Assembly: GCA_002320665.1 (NCBI GenBank)
Contig: DCKO01000071.1
Location: 1-16,350, forward strand
Reading direction: 5' to 3'
DNA: 16,350 nucleotides
Source: Micavibrio sp. UBA1672
GTDB taxonomy: Bacteria; Pseudomonadota; Alphaproteobacteria; Micavibrionales; Micavibrionaceae
Shown: in pieces, positions 1 to 6,340 of the stretch
Position numbering within the stretch: the stretch's first letter is position 1
How the letters are laid out: the number at the start of each line of letters is the position of its first letter
The notes under the pieces: generated by a model
Database searches by the model: none
What the model saw: only the letters and a program-made list of their open reading frames with translations
Told to the model about the DNA's origin: nothing
Made by a program: the position numbers and the translations under genes

Positions 1-1
1 A

Positions 2-61
2 AGGGAGAGGGGCGTTAAGACTTGCCGCACCAAGGTTGTTGGTGGTATTTGTGGGGGATGA
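2..61 (+). CDS. Possible 3' end of an upstream gene (partial)
   Basis: Reading frame 2 is open from the window edge to a TGA at 59-61, giving about 19 C-terminal residues that end in two glycines. The TGA overlaps the ATG of the next gene as ATGA, a common sign of translational coupling. Frame 3 is also open, to a TAA at 72-74, so the frame is not certain. The fragment is too short to assign to a family. If the next gene encodes an immunity protein, this would be where its toxin ends. Confidence 0.25.
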   Translation, partial: RERGVKTCRTKVVGGICGG

Positions 62-348
62 GTCATTATCTTAAAATTGATGGAATGTTGGCGGGAACCG
101 GTATTCGGGATACATATAAGGGCGGCTATATAGAACCTAAGGAATTAGGTCTGTCAGATAAAGTTTGTCAAAAAATTTCAGATTGGTTGGATCGTTATCA
201 TAATGAATTTTACGGCCAATATCAGAATAAGGACGTTGTTGAGGAATTGGATAAAGAGGGAATTGAGATTTGCAAAATAGTTCAATCTGAATTGCCTGAT
301 GCAAAGATTGAATATTATCCTGATGCTTTGCTGAAATTAATTGTCTGA
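58..348 (+). CDS. Small acidic protein, possible immunity protein
   Basis: This 96-residue protein is soluble, with no signal peptide or membrane segment. It begins with a short strand-like stretch (YLKIDGML), then a Gly-rich GTGIRD...GGYIEP segment, then acidic helices containing WLDRY and LDKEGIEI. Small single-domain acidic proteins of this style often occur as immunity partners of polymorphic or Rhs toxins, but I cannot name a family, so that role is inference. I chose the ATG at 58 because it overlaps an upstream TGA as ATGA and starts the protein just before its conserved-looking core. A TTG at 22 in the same frame follows a purine-rich GGAGAGG and would add 12 residues. The frame is closed by a TAA at 16-18, so the gene does not extend further. 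The hairpin 11 nt after its stop has no U-tract on this strand. Confidence 0.7.
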   Translation: MSHYLKIDGMLAGTGIRDTYKGGYIEPKELGLSDKVCQKISDWLDRYHNEFYGQYQNKDVVEELDKEGIEICKIVQSELPDAKIEYYPDALLKLIV

Positions 349-349
349 A

Positions 350-475
350 CAAAGAAAAACCGCCGCTCCGATTGAGGTAGGAGCAGCGGTATATTATCAA
401 GCTAGTAAGTAACCGAATATCCAGAGCGAGGAGGAAGTAAATTCTTTGAATTTGCCTCTATAGGAGGCTCTGTAT
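350..475 (-). ncRNA. Candidate orphan small RNA (~120 nt)
   Basis: Positions 349-697 hold no convincing protein gene. On the minus strand a promoter-like pair (TTGCCA at 504-509, 16-nt spacer, TAGAAT at 482-487) would start RNA near 475. A perfect 5-bp hairpin (GCCTC/GAGGC, 454-458 with 464-468) would form near the 5' end. The strong intrinsic terminator would end the RNA near 350-355. The parts are seen in the sequence; the RNA is inferred. The alternative is that the terminator serves the operon ending at 698 and the promoter match is chance. Confidence 0.35.
355..390 (-). terminator. Rho-independent terminator, minus strand
   Basis: On the minus strand a 10-11 bp GC-rich stem (arms 359-369 and 380-390, one G-U wobble, 10-nt loop) is followed directly by five T (355-359) and a TTTG run. 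The T-tract lies only on this side, so it should stop minus-strand transcription. The nearest minus-strand protein gene ends about 310 nt upstream, at 698, so the terminator may instead end a short untranslated RNA that starts near 475. Confidence 0.8.
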
Positions 476-481
476 AATCTC

Positions 482-509
482 ATTCTAATATGCGCTTGAA
501 ATGTGGCAA
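482..509 (-). promoter_or_regulatory. Putative sigma-70 promoter for the sRNA candidate
   Basis: The minus strand shows -35 TTGCCA (504-509), a 16-nt spacer and -10 TAGAAT (482-487), each one or two bases from consensus. A plus-strand TATAAT lies at 473-478 without a well-spaced -35, so AT-richness alone may explain one or both. Confidence 0.3.
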
Positions 510-651
510 AAAAATGGAATTTCCCTGCCTTTTTCTTGGTTTTGCACAGGTGATTCTTTCTGTTTTGTTGCGGCGCAATGCCTTTAATTTATTGAATCTA
601 AATGAAAAAACTCGTGTTTTTAATAATATTTTATTATGTTAATGAAAGGTT

Positions 652-667
652 AATATGGCGCCATATT
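652..667. repeat. Perfect 16-bp palindrome
   Basis: The sequence AATATGGCGCCATATT reads the same on both strands with no spacer. It lies 30 nt beyond the stop of the minus-strand gene at 698. A loopless palindrome suits a dimeric DNA-binding protein better than a terminator, and no T-tract follows on either strand. Confidence 0.6.
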
Positions 668-673
668 TGCCCT

Positions 674-685
674 AAATCATGATTT
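674..685. repeat. Perfect 12-bp palindrome
   Basis: The sequence AAATCATGATTT is a perfect palindrome 6 nt from the 16-bp palindrome at 652-667. Function unknown; AT-rich palindromes of this length can arise by chance. Confidence 0.4.
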
Positions 686-697
686 TTATGCCGAATC

Positions 698-1438
698 TTA
701 CGCTTGCGGATGGCCTAATCCGGCGTCGAAATCACCTAACCCATGCTCGAAATATACCTCTGCACAGATATCGGTGAAGAAGTTTTTCAGGGCCGAATTG
801 ATGATTTGCGTGTTGGTTATGGCATTGGGTCTGAGCCATTTTTCTTCGAGTTTTTGCGTAAAGACCTTAAAGTCTTTGCTTTCCTGTTCGTTTTTATCCG
901 TATGTAGCCTTTGTTCGGTTTGTTGATCCAGAATATGTAGTGATTTTTCTCTAAAGGACTGGATCATGAGCTTGGCTTGTATTCTGGCCTGAAGGCGATC
1001 AGAAGAGAGCTTTGGTGGTCTTTCTTCGCCTTCGAATAGGATATCCAGAATTTCGTTCATTTGCTCCAGTCCGGCGGTGCCGCCTTCTTTATCCCAGTTA
1101 TCAAGGTATATATCGACAAGGGCTTTATCAGGTTGCAGGTCGATTTCTGTGGAGGTGGAGAGTTTCGTCAGATGATTGCTGTGTGACATGAATAAGGGGT
1201 CTACTGGTATTTCCAGTGTGTCCAGTTCTTCGTCCTCATCATTAAACAGGGACAAAAACACGACATCTTGGTGGTCTGTATTTTTGGCGAGTTGGCCCAC
1301 GAGTTTGTGTGCGCCTTCATATTCCCCTTGAAGTAAAAGTGGCTCTTCGTTCATTAAATGGTTGGTGGGCTCGAATTCTTCGCCTTGTTTTGCGCCTTCG
1401 GAGAAGAAAAATATTTCAGAAATATAGCCATATGCCAT
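698..1438 (-). CDS. Hypothetical acidic protein, unrecognised
   Basis: I do not recognise this 246-residue protein. It has no signal peptide or membrane segment. The first 110 residues are acidic and probably mixed alpha/beta, with an Asp/Glu-rich stretch near 66-80. Residues 125-235 look largely helical and charged, including a Lys/Glu/Gln-rich part around 170-200. The tail is Gly/Asp-rich. The start is the ATG at 1436-1438, preceded by only a weak purine run (AAAAG). It is the last of three minus-strand genes, 74 nt after its neighbour, so co-transcription from upstream of 3068 is likely. Two palindromes lie just beyond its stop. Function unknown. Confidence 0.75.
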   Translation of the reverse strand: MAYGYISEIFFFSEGAKQGEEFEPTNHLMNEEPLLLQGEYEGAHKLVGQLAKNTDHQDVVFLSLFNDEDEELDTLEIPVDPLFMSHSNHLTKLSTSTEIDLQPDKALVDIYLDNWDKEGGTAGLEQMNEILDILFEGEERPPKLSSDRLQARIQAKLMIQSFREKSLHILDQQTEQRLHTDKNEQESKDFKVFTQKLEEKWLRPNAITNTQIINSALKNFFTDICAEVYFEHGLGDFDAGLGHPQA

Positions 1439-1512
1439 GTCTTTTAAACCCGTATTTTATTTTTAAAGTAAAATAACAAATTTGCATGGAAAATGGGAGG
1501 AATAAATAATGG

Positions 1513-1851
1513 TTAATATTGTCTAATCAAAAGTGGCATCTCGAAGATCTCTTGTTCTTTGCCGTTTTCAATTCTGACGACATAGATTTTCTGACATGAT
1601 TTGATTTGTTCATTTAATTCGGGTTCTACTTTGATCCCTAGATCTTGAAGGCGGCCATTTTGACTGACGAGGTGCATTTGCGCGATCTCGGGATCAAATT
1701 CAACCCAGTTGATGGGTTCGGGGAAGGGCTTTTCATGGAAAATATAGACTTGTCCAGTTTCTGATACGGCAAGTGTCATTTTTGAAATTTTCCCCAGATT
1801 ATCAAGAACAGGCTTTTCTTCTACTGGGGGGAGGGCATCGGAGTCAGGCAT
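1513..1851 (-). CDS. Hypothetical small protein, unrecognised
   Basis: This 112-residue cytoplasmic protein has a Pro/Glu-rich N-terminus (residues 8-14) followed by alternating hydrophobic residues that suggest a small beta-rich fold, for example MTLAVSETGQVYIF near 25-38 and KIYVVRIENG near 88-97. There is no signal peptide, Cys pair or catalytic motif that I can identify. The start ATG (1849-1851) has a modest AAGAAG ribosome-binding site. It lies 44 nt after the HEXXH protein gene and 74 nt before the 246-residue unknown, all on one strand, so the three probably share a transcript. It could be a partner or chaperone of the protease-like protein; that is only context. Confidence 0.72.
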   Translation of the reverse strand: MPDSDALPPVEEKPVLDNLGKISKMTLAVSETGQVYIFHEKPFPEPINWVEFDPEIAQMHLVSQNGRLQDLGIKVEPELNEQIKSCQKIYVVRIENGKEQEIFEMPLLIRQY

Positions 1852-1895
1852 AGCTTAGGCTTCTTTTCATGCTCTATATGAAATAATCTTTTATA

Positions 1896-3068
1896 TTAAG
1901 TGGGTGTTCCCATAGACATAGATGAGAGCGTTTGTTGCTGTTGTGGGATATTGACTTGAGGTTGTTGAACCTGAACTTGCATATCCTGCATTTGTTGTTG
2001 CGCAGCAGGAAGTATGCCACCCATATCACCACTTTGGGCAATGATGGTTGTTTGGGCTGTTAAGCCTGTCGATTCAAGGTCGGTATGTTGTACAACACCG
2101 TCTGGCGTAGCCGGACCTTGTGTTTCGGCCTCGGGGGCTTGCAGAAACTTCCCGATGGCTTGGCTTAATATATCTATTTTTTCGCGTTGGCCTTCGGAAA
2201 AATTATCAAAGTCTCCATTCTTCAGGCCGTCTTGTACAATCTGGGCGTATTTCTGTGGCTCGAGAACAAGAATGCCTGCGCCCATATCTTCCATCCCCAT
2301 TTTTTGGCTAACATAATCATCCATGATAGAGCGTGTGGCTATGGCCTCGTCGATGTCTTGCTTGGTTACTTGTGTGGGCATTTCATCGGTTAGTCCTGTG
2401 ACGGCATGTCCGGCCTCGGCATCATGTTCGTGAAGAATGCCTTTAAGCGCGCGCACCATTTCCCAATCTTCTGTGAAGCCAGGTGTTCCACCATTTTCAT
2501 TGACATAGTTTTTAGCAAAAACATCGGCTTGGGCTTCATTAAGCTTGGCAATAGCCGGATCTTTTTCTGCGGCTGCTAATTGCTCTGGAGATTGGTGAAG
2601 GTGAAATGCTTCATGAGCGGCGTTAAACATAATCATATCACGACTTGTGCCGCGCATAGCATCATTATTAATGCTTATTTCTAATATGTTGTCTTGATCA
2701 GGAATAAACTCATTGCGTGAATCTTTTTGTGAGCTTGGCAGTGTTACATAGCCGAAATCACTGAGCTCGGGATTGGCCCATTTATTTGCTGAAGCCGAAA
2801 GTTCTTGAGGCTTATTGGACATGTATTCCAGAAAACTGTTTTGTTCAATGGGTTCTCCACCCATTTCTATCAGTTTATTGTATAATTCGGGAGATTGAGC
2901 CTTGATTTCATTGGCGACTTCCTGAATGCGTTCATCCTCTGGCAAGGACAGAATTTTATCTGTATCAAGGAATACCACGGTCATACCCTCGGGGGCAGTT
3001 TTATTGACCGTTTCTTTATAGAGTTCTACAGCTTCATCATGACTCAGTGGTTCTGCATCTACTGGCAT
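1896..3068 (-). CDS. Predicted zinc metalloprotease-like protein with Gln-rich tail
   Basis: This protein of about 390 residues carries a zincin signature: HEAFH at 152-156, then E178-A-Q-A-D182 (EXXAD) 22 residues later. An EXXAD supplying the third ligand is known from M48-type and ImmA-like gluzincins, which makes a metal-dependent protease likely. I cannot name the family. The protein lacks a signal peptide or membrane segment, so it acts in the cytoplasm or is exported by a dedicated machine. Residues from about 315 are low-complexity, with Gln-rich blocks at 356-379. I chose the ATG at 3068; an in-frame TTG at 3083 with weak AAGAG upstream would add five residues. It leads a three-gene minus-strand cluster and is divergent from the gene at 3369. 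A substrate cannot be inferred. Confidence 0.82.
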   Translation of the reverse strand: MPVDAEPLSHDEAVELYKETVNKTAPEGMTVVFLDTDKILSLPEDERIQEVANEIKAQSPELYNKLIEMGGEPIEQNSFLEYMSNKPQELSASANKWANPELSDFGYVTLPSSQKDSRNEFIPDQDNILEISINNDAMRGTSRDMIMFNAAHEAFHLHQSPEQLAAAEKDPAIAKLNEAQADVFAKNYVNENGGTPGFTEDWEMVRALKGILHEHDAEAGHAVTGLTDEMPTQVTKQDIDEAIATRSIMDDYVSQKMGMEDMGAGILVLEPQKYAQIVQDGLKNGDFDNFSEGQREKIDILSQAIGKFLQAPEAETQGPATPDGVVQHTDLESTGLTAQTTIIAQSGDMGGILPAAQQQMQDMQVQVQQPQVNIPQQQQTLSSMSMGTPT

Positions 3069-3134
3069 TTTGATATAATCCAATCATTTAAAACTCTTAC
3101 TTACCCGTTATTTTATGATAGGGACTTGGAATAT

Positions 3135-3170
3135 GCAAATTTTTTCATTTTTTGTAAAAAAATAATTTGC
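3135..3170. repeat. AT-rich inverted repeat in divergent intergenic region
   Basis: GCAAATT (3135-3141) and AATTTGC (3164-3170) form a 7-bp inverted repeat around T- and A-tracts that can also pair. It lies in the 300-bp region between divergent genes starting at 3068 and 3369, which otherwise shows only promoter-like AT-rich DNA. It may be a bent or operator region. Confidence 0.35.
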
Positions 3171-3259
3171 GTCAAAATAGCTCTGTTTTTCCCATATTTG
3201 CTATTAAAAATGGCGTTTAGTACCTCAAAATATGATAGATAAAATTGTATATAAATCTT

Positions 3260-3295
3260 TTGTTAACTTGTTGAATTAAAACGATAAACTATTAT
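3260..3295 (+). promoter_or_regulatory. Putative promoter of the 3369 gene
   Basis: Two overlapping sigma-70-like pairs are visible: TTGTTA (3260-3265) with GATAAA (3283-3288) at 17 nt, and TTGTTG (3268-3273) with TATTAT (3290-3295) at 16 nt. Either would give a leader of about 70-75 nt containing a small CCCC/GGGG hairpin before the ribosome-binding site. The region is so AT-rich that chance matches are expected. Confidence 0.35.
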
Positions 3296-3368
3296 TTCGA
3301 ATTTTATCTATAATTAAATACCCGTTTACTCCTGACCCCTAATATGGGGGCATACAGGGAGAAAACTA

Positions 3369-3932
3369 ATGGGTACACAACAAGCATATCACCATGGCTA
3401 TTACGTTCAGCAAGAGCAGGCAGCTATGGCAGCGATTATGGGGCTTGTTGGCGAGTTAAAGCAGCTTGCGCCCCATCCTGACCGTCCTGATTATAATGGT
3501 CCGCTCTTCTTACAGAATTCTCCGGCGTTTAAACAATCAGATGAGCATGACACGATGCTGGGTATGATGATCATGGAAGCCATGATCGGTAGTGCCTTTG
3601 CTGAAGGTGCTGCCGAGACTTTCGGGGATTGGGCGGGTGATTTTGATGCTGCTGCGACACTTGAATGCTATAGCGAGTACAGATCGGATATTGAGGGCGC
3701 GACGCAAAAGGTTGCTGCGCATGGGCAGGGCACTTTGGCACGTCTTTCCGGTCAGTCGATCTCTGGTGGTTTTAACCTGCGCAGTACTATTGATCCAAAG
3801 ATGCAGGCCTTTTTTGATGATCTGCCAAAGCGCATGAAGATCGAGCAATCTCTAGCCTATTACCTGAAGCAGCTTGAAGATGCTAGAAAGCCAAAAGCCC
3901 AGCCACTGGCCCAGCCAAGATTTGCTGCATAA
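3369..3932 (+). CDS. Hypothetical helical protein, Met/Ala-rich centre
   Basis: I do not recognise this 187-residue protein. The N-terminus is rich in Gln, His and Tyr, then a helical stretch (about 18-35) leads to a Pro-rich linker. Residues 62-82 are rich in Met, Ala and Gly (MLGMMIMEAMIGSAFAEGAA). That could be a buried amphipathic helix, and it is less hydrophobic than a typical membrane span. An acidic segment, a Gly/Ser-rich part and a charged helix near 150-172 follow, and the tail is Lys/Pro/Gln-rich. There is no signal peptide or catalytic motif. A clear ribosome-binding site (GGGAGAA) precedes the ATG. The next gene, 109 nt on, has its own promoter-like extended -10. Confidence 0.72.
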   Translation: MGTQQAYHHGYYVQQEQAAMAAIMGLVGELKQLAPHPDRPDYNGPLFLQNSPAFKQSDEHDTMLGMMIMEAMIGSAFAEGAAETFGDWAGDFDAAATLECYSEYRSDIEGATQKVAAHGQGTLARLSGQSISGGFNLRSTIDPKMQAFFDDLPKRMKIEQSLAYYLKQLEDARKPKAQPLAQPRFAA

Positions 3933-3987
3933 GGGAAATCTTATATAACGCGGCAGTGCAAAACATTCTTTTTCATTTTTTCCGTTG

Positions 3988-3996
3988 TGTTATGAT
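3988..3996 (+). promoter_or_regulatory. Extended -10 promoter element
   Basis: TG-T-TATGAT (3988-3996) fits an extended -10, which can work without a good -35. Transcription would start near 4003, giving a leader of about 40 nt to the ATG at 4042. This argues against an in-frame TTG at 3985, which lies within the promoter. Confidence 0.4.
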
Positions 3997-4041
3997 AGAC
4001 TAATAGTTGTTGAGAGCTGTGTTCTATCGTATTGGATTGAA

Positions 4042-4935
4042 ATGAAAATTAATGCTTCTATGCTTCGTGAGAAATTCGTTATAGACGAAATTCAGCACGA
4101 AGAGACAGATAAGCTTCTTAAAATTGTCGCGCCGAGTACGCGTATGCCTTTGCGTCTGCAATCCGGTGACGGCATTGCAGAGGAATTCGTCATCCGCACC
4201 AATAATATGCATAGCTGTGCCAAGATGGCAGGGCAGATTGTCAAATCTTTTGAAAAGGGCGGGCCGCTTTTTCATCGCTTTAACGAGCGGGATTGGTATG
4301 AATTATGGGATGAATCCCTGAATTCCTTTGATCGGAAATATAATCCTGAGCGCTGGGTATGTGTGTATTACAATGGAAAACCTGCTTTTTTACACGGGCA
4401 GCATCATTCATTTTTTGATGTGATCGAGAAATGCGATATTGTCGATAAAACCGGATATGAGAATTCGATCAAAACCGCGCAGCAAGCTTTTGGTGCGGCC
4501 GGAAAAGATGTGAACATTGAATATGACAGTAATGTCGCCCTTGTCACGGATATTGACCGGATGCAGGGGCGCTGCGGGATGATTTTACGTGGGCCAAAGC
4601 ACACTACGACGTTTAATTTCTATGTGACGCCAAAGGGGAGTACGCCGATTAATGTTGCTCAATGCTTATCGGCGGCGGCGGCTTTTCTGGAGGGGTCGCA
4701 GCGCTGCTTTATTATCGGCACGGCAAAGGCCAAATTGCAAAAACATATCATCGAGCAATATTCCGAAGAATATTTACAAATGAAAGAGGCTGTGCGGCGT
4801 ATTCAAAGTATCGAGACTGAAATTAGTGTGCTGGAGAATGTTTATAATTTGCGCTATCGCCCCGAAAAGCCGATTTTTCACAATATCACGAATGAGGCTG
4901 AGACAGCCTTTAAGGAAAGTCTGGAGACGCAGTAA
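4042..4935 (+). CDS. Hypothetical 297-residue protein, unrecognised
   Basis: The protein looks soluble and mixed alpha/beta, with no signal peptide. Short hydrophobic strands alternate with charged turns up to about residue 200 (for example ERWVCVYYNGKPAFLHG near 103-119, and TTTFNFYVTPKG near 189-199). A small-residue helix around 206-216 follows. Residues 241-268 form a strongly charged helix that is probably a coiled coil. No catalytic motif stands out. I preferred the ATG at 4042 to the in-frame TTG at 3985, which lies in a promoter-like extended -10, although the ATG has only a weak GGATTG upstream. It follows the 3369 gene by 109 nt and precedes the lactonase-like gene by 102 nt, which has its own promoter-like pair. 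Function unknown. Confidence 0.72.
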   Translation: MKINASMLREKFVIDEIQHEETDKLLKIVAPSTRMPLRLQSGDGIAEEFVIRTNNMHSCAKMAGQIVKSFEKGGPLFHRFNERDWYELWDESLNSFDRKYNPERWVCVYYNGKPAFLHGQHHSFFDVIEKCDIVDKTGYENSIKTAQQAFGAAGKDVNIEYDSNVALVTDIDRMQGRCGMILRGPKHTTTFNFYVTPKGSTPINVAQCLSAAAAFLEGSQRCFIIGTAKAKLQKHIIEQYSEEYLQMKEAVRRIQSIETEISVLENVYNLRYRPEKPIFHNITNEAETAFKESLETQ

Positions 4936-4964
4936 AATTATCCGTCTAATTTCACTGACGCATA

Positions 4965-4993
4965 TTTACCTATAACCTAAAAACCGTTATAAA
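4965..4993 (+). promoter_or_regulatory. Putative promoter of the secreted lactonase-like gene
   Basis: TTTACC (4965-4970), 17-nt spacer, TATAAA (4988-4993). Transcription would start near 5000, with a leader of about 38 nt. An inverted repeat overlaps the -10 and start point, so the promoter may be repressor-controlled. Confidence 0.42.
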
Positions 4994-5019
4994 CAGTATA
5001 AAGCAGGTGTTTTACTGTT
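4992..5019. repeat. Inverted repeat at the lactonase promoter start point
   Basis: AACAGTA (4992-4998) and TACTGTT (5013-5019) form a 7-bp perfect inverted repeat; two more inner pairs form after one mismatch. On the plus strand a G and five T follow, so it could be a weak AT-rich terminator for the gene ending at 4935. Its overlap with the -10 element makes an operator equally possible. Confidence 0.4.
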
Positions 5020-5037
5020 GTTTTTACGGGTGGTGTC

Positions 5038-5904
5038 ATGAGATTTTTTTACACAATATTTTTTGCTGCGTTTTGCTTTGTTGCTTCTAGCTATCAGGCT
5101 ATGGCGCAAATTCAGGGTAATCCAAAGCTTTACCGTATTCATTGCGGTGAAATTCAGGTTACTAATCTGGATGTGTTTTCTGATACGCACCAATATAAGG
5201 GGCAAACAAAAGATCTGGTTGTCTCATGTTATCTGATTAATGTTGGCTCAAACTGGTTGCTTTGGGATACGGGATTGCCTAGTGAAATTGCAGAAAAAGA
5301 AGACGGTCTGGTTAACGGGCCTTTTCATCTTAAAATTCCTGTTACGCTCAGGGAGCAACTCGGGGCGATTGGTTTGATGCCAGAGGATATTACACATGTC
5401 GGGCTATCTCACGCGCATTTTGATCATGCAGGTAATACGAATATGTTTACCAATGCTAAGCTGATTATACAGCAAGCTGAATATGATTTTCTGACCAAGC
5501 ATGAGGAAGAAGCCGGATCTTATCATATGAATGCTTCATCTATTGAGTATTTCCTGCAAGAGGATAAGAAGGACCAATTGCAAATTATCAAAGGTGATCA
5601 TGATATTTTTGGTGATGGACGTGTGAGGACTATTTCTTTGCCGGGTCATACACCAGGGCATATGGCGCTATATGTTGATCTGGTCAATACAGGGCCGGTT
5701 ATTTTGTCTGGTGATCAGTGGCATTTTATTGAAAACCGTTTGAGTAACGGCGTGCCGAGCTTTAACTATCAGCGCGCTGATACGCTGGCTTCATCGGATC
5801 GCCTCAACCGTTTGATCAAGAATACAGGGGCAAAGCTCATCATCCAGCATGAGCCCAAGCATAGCGTTGATGTGTTTCCGGCCTTGCCCGAGTTTTTGGA
5901 TTAG
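5038..5904 (+). CDS. Secreted MBL-fold hydrolase, AHL-lactonase family
   Basis: This 288-residue metallo-beta-lactamase-fold enzyme carries the complete two-metal site: H125-A-H127-F-D129-H130, H204 (in GHTPGH), D226 (in SGD) and H271. The YLI...LLWDTGL segment near 65-80 and its overall pattern match the N-acyl-homoserine lactonase (AiiA-like) branch, whose members hydrolyse lactone rings such as those of quorum-sensing signals. The N-terminus is a typical Sec signal peptide (one Arg, hydrophobic core, likely cleavage after A-M-A at 23), so the mature enzyme should be periplasmic or exported. A GGGTGG ribosome-binding site precedes the ATG. It ends 2 nt from the stop of the convergent gene at 5907, with no terminator between. 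No luxI or luxR homologue is in the window. Another lactone or ester could be the true substrate. Confidence 0.9.
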   Translation: MRFFYTIFFAAFCFVASSYQAMAQIQGNPKLYRIHCGEIQVTNLDVFSDTHQYKGQTKDLVVSCYLINVGSNWLLWDTGLPSEIAEKEDGLVNGPFHLKIPVTLREQLGAIGLMPEDITHVGLSHAHFDHAGNTNMFTNAKLIIQQAEYDFLTKHEEEAGSYHMNASSIEYFLQEDKKDQLQIIKGDHDIFGDGRVRTISLPGHTPGHMALYVDLVNTGPVILSGDQWHFIENRLSNGVPSFNYQRADTLASSDRLNRLIKNTGAKLIIQHEPKHSVDVFPALPEFLD

Positions 5905-5906
5905 GT

Positions 5907-6269
5907 TTAAAGAACGGTATATTCCGTATCCAGACCATCTTCGTGGTTTTGTACAGGATTTTTGTTCTGGAGTGCTTCCAGAAGCTTTTCACCATCATGT
6001 GTAATCAGGAATGTATCATTATTGAATATGGCACTTGATGGGAAGTCAGTGCGCTTGGCCAGAAAGCCTTGTTCATACAGAGCATCGAGAACTGTTTTAA
6101 GTTCTTCGGGATTGCTGTCATTGATTTTTATATCATGACTTTTAAGGCCTGCTTGCGGATCACTTTCAAAATTCTGTAAGATCTCGCGCAGAAATTTCTT
6201 ACGAGCATTATCGCTTTGTCCGCTCATGAAAAATGTCGCGCGGATTGTATCCAGTTCAAAATTGGCCAT
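5907..6269 (-). CDS. Small possible winged-helix protein
   Basis: I do not recognise a named family for this 120-residue protein. The N-terminal part is charged and helical. Residues about 53-100 look like the second half of a winged-helix domain: helices in PEELKTVLDALYEQGFL, a wing containing FNNDTFLITHDG, and a closing helix (EKLLEAL). That pattern recalls small DNA-binding or DUF2513-like proteins, but the resemblance is only in outline. The ATG (6267-6269) has an AGAGAA ribosome-binding site. It lies 71 nt downstream of the HTH-WYL regulator on the same strand with no obvious terminator between, so it may be co-transcribed with it. Its stop is 2 nt from the stop of the convergent lactonase gene. 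Confidence 0.72.
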   Translation of the reverse strand: MANFELDTIRATFFMSGQSDNARKKFLREILQNFESDPQAGLKSHDIKINDSNPEELKTVLDALYEQGFLAKRTDFPSSAIFNNDTFLITHDGEKLLEALQNKNPVQNHEDGLDTEYTVL

Positions 6270-6340
6270 ACCGTTCTCTTTAAATACTCAAAAACCCTTA
6301 TTAATCATTTTATATTAAAAAGGCTTAAGAAAAGATTGCT

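Noticed and set aside
137..400. 87-residue minus-strand open frame
   Set aside because: It starts at a TTG, runs through the terminator hairpin and lies antisense to the better-supported plus-strand gene.
490..642. 50-codon plus-strand open frame after a TATAAT
   Set aside because: It has no ribosome-binding site, lies only 11 nt from the -10 hexamer, and has a composition like random AT-rich DNA.
1509..1526. Good ribosome-binding site (GGGAGGAA) followed by a five-codon plus-strand frame
   Set aside because: It runs into the 3' end of a minus-strand gene and encodes only five residues, so it is probably coincidence.
2014..2316. Plus-strand open frame of 100 residues
   Set aside because: It is antisense to the HEXXH protein gene and has no family resemblance, RBS or promoter.
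3985..4041. TTG start extending the 4042 gene by 19 residues
   Set aside because: The TTG lies immediately before an extended -10 promoter element, so it would usually not be in the transcript.
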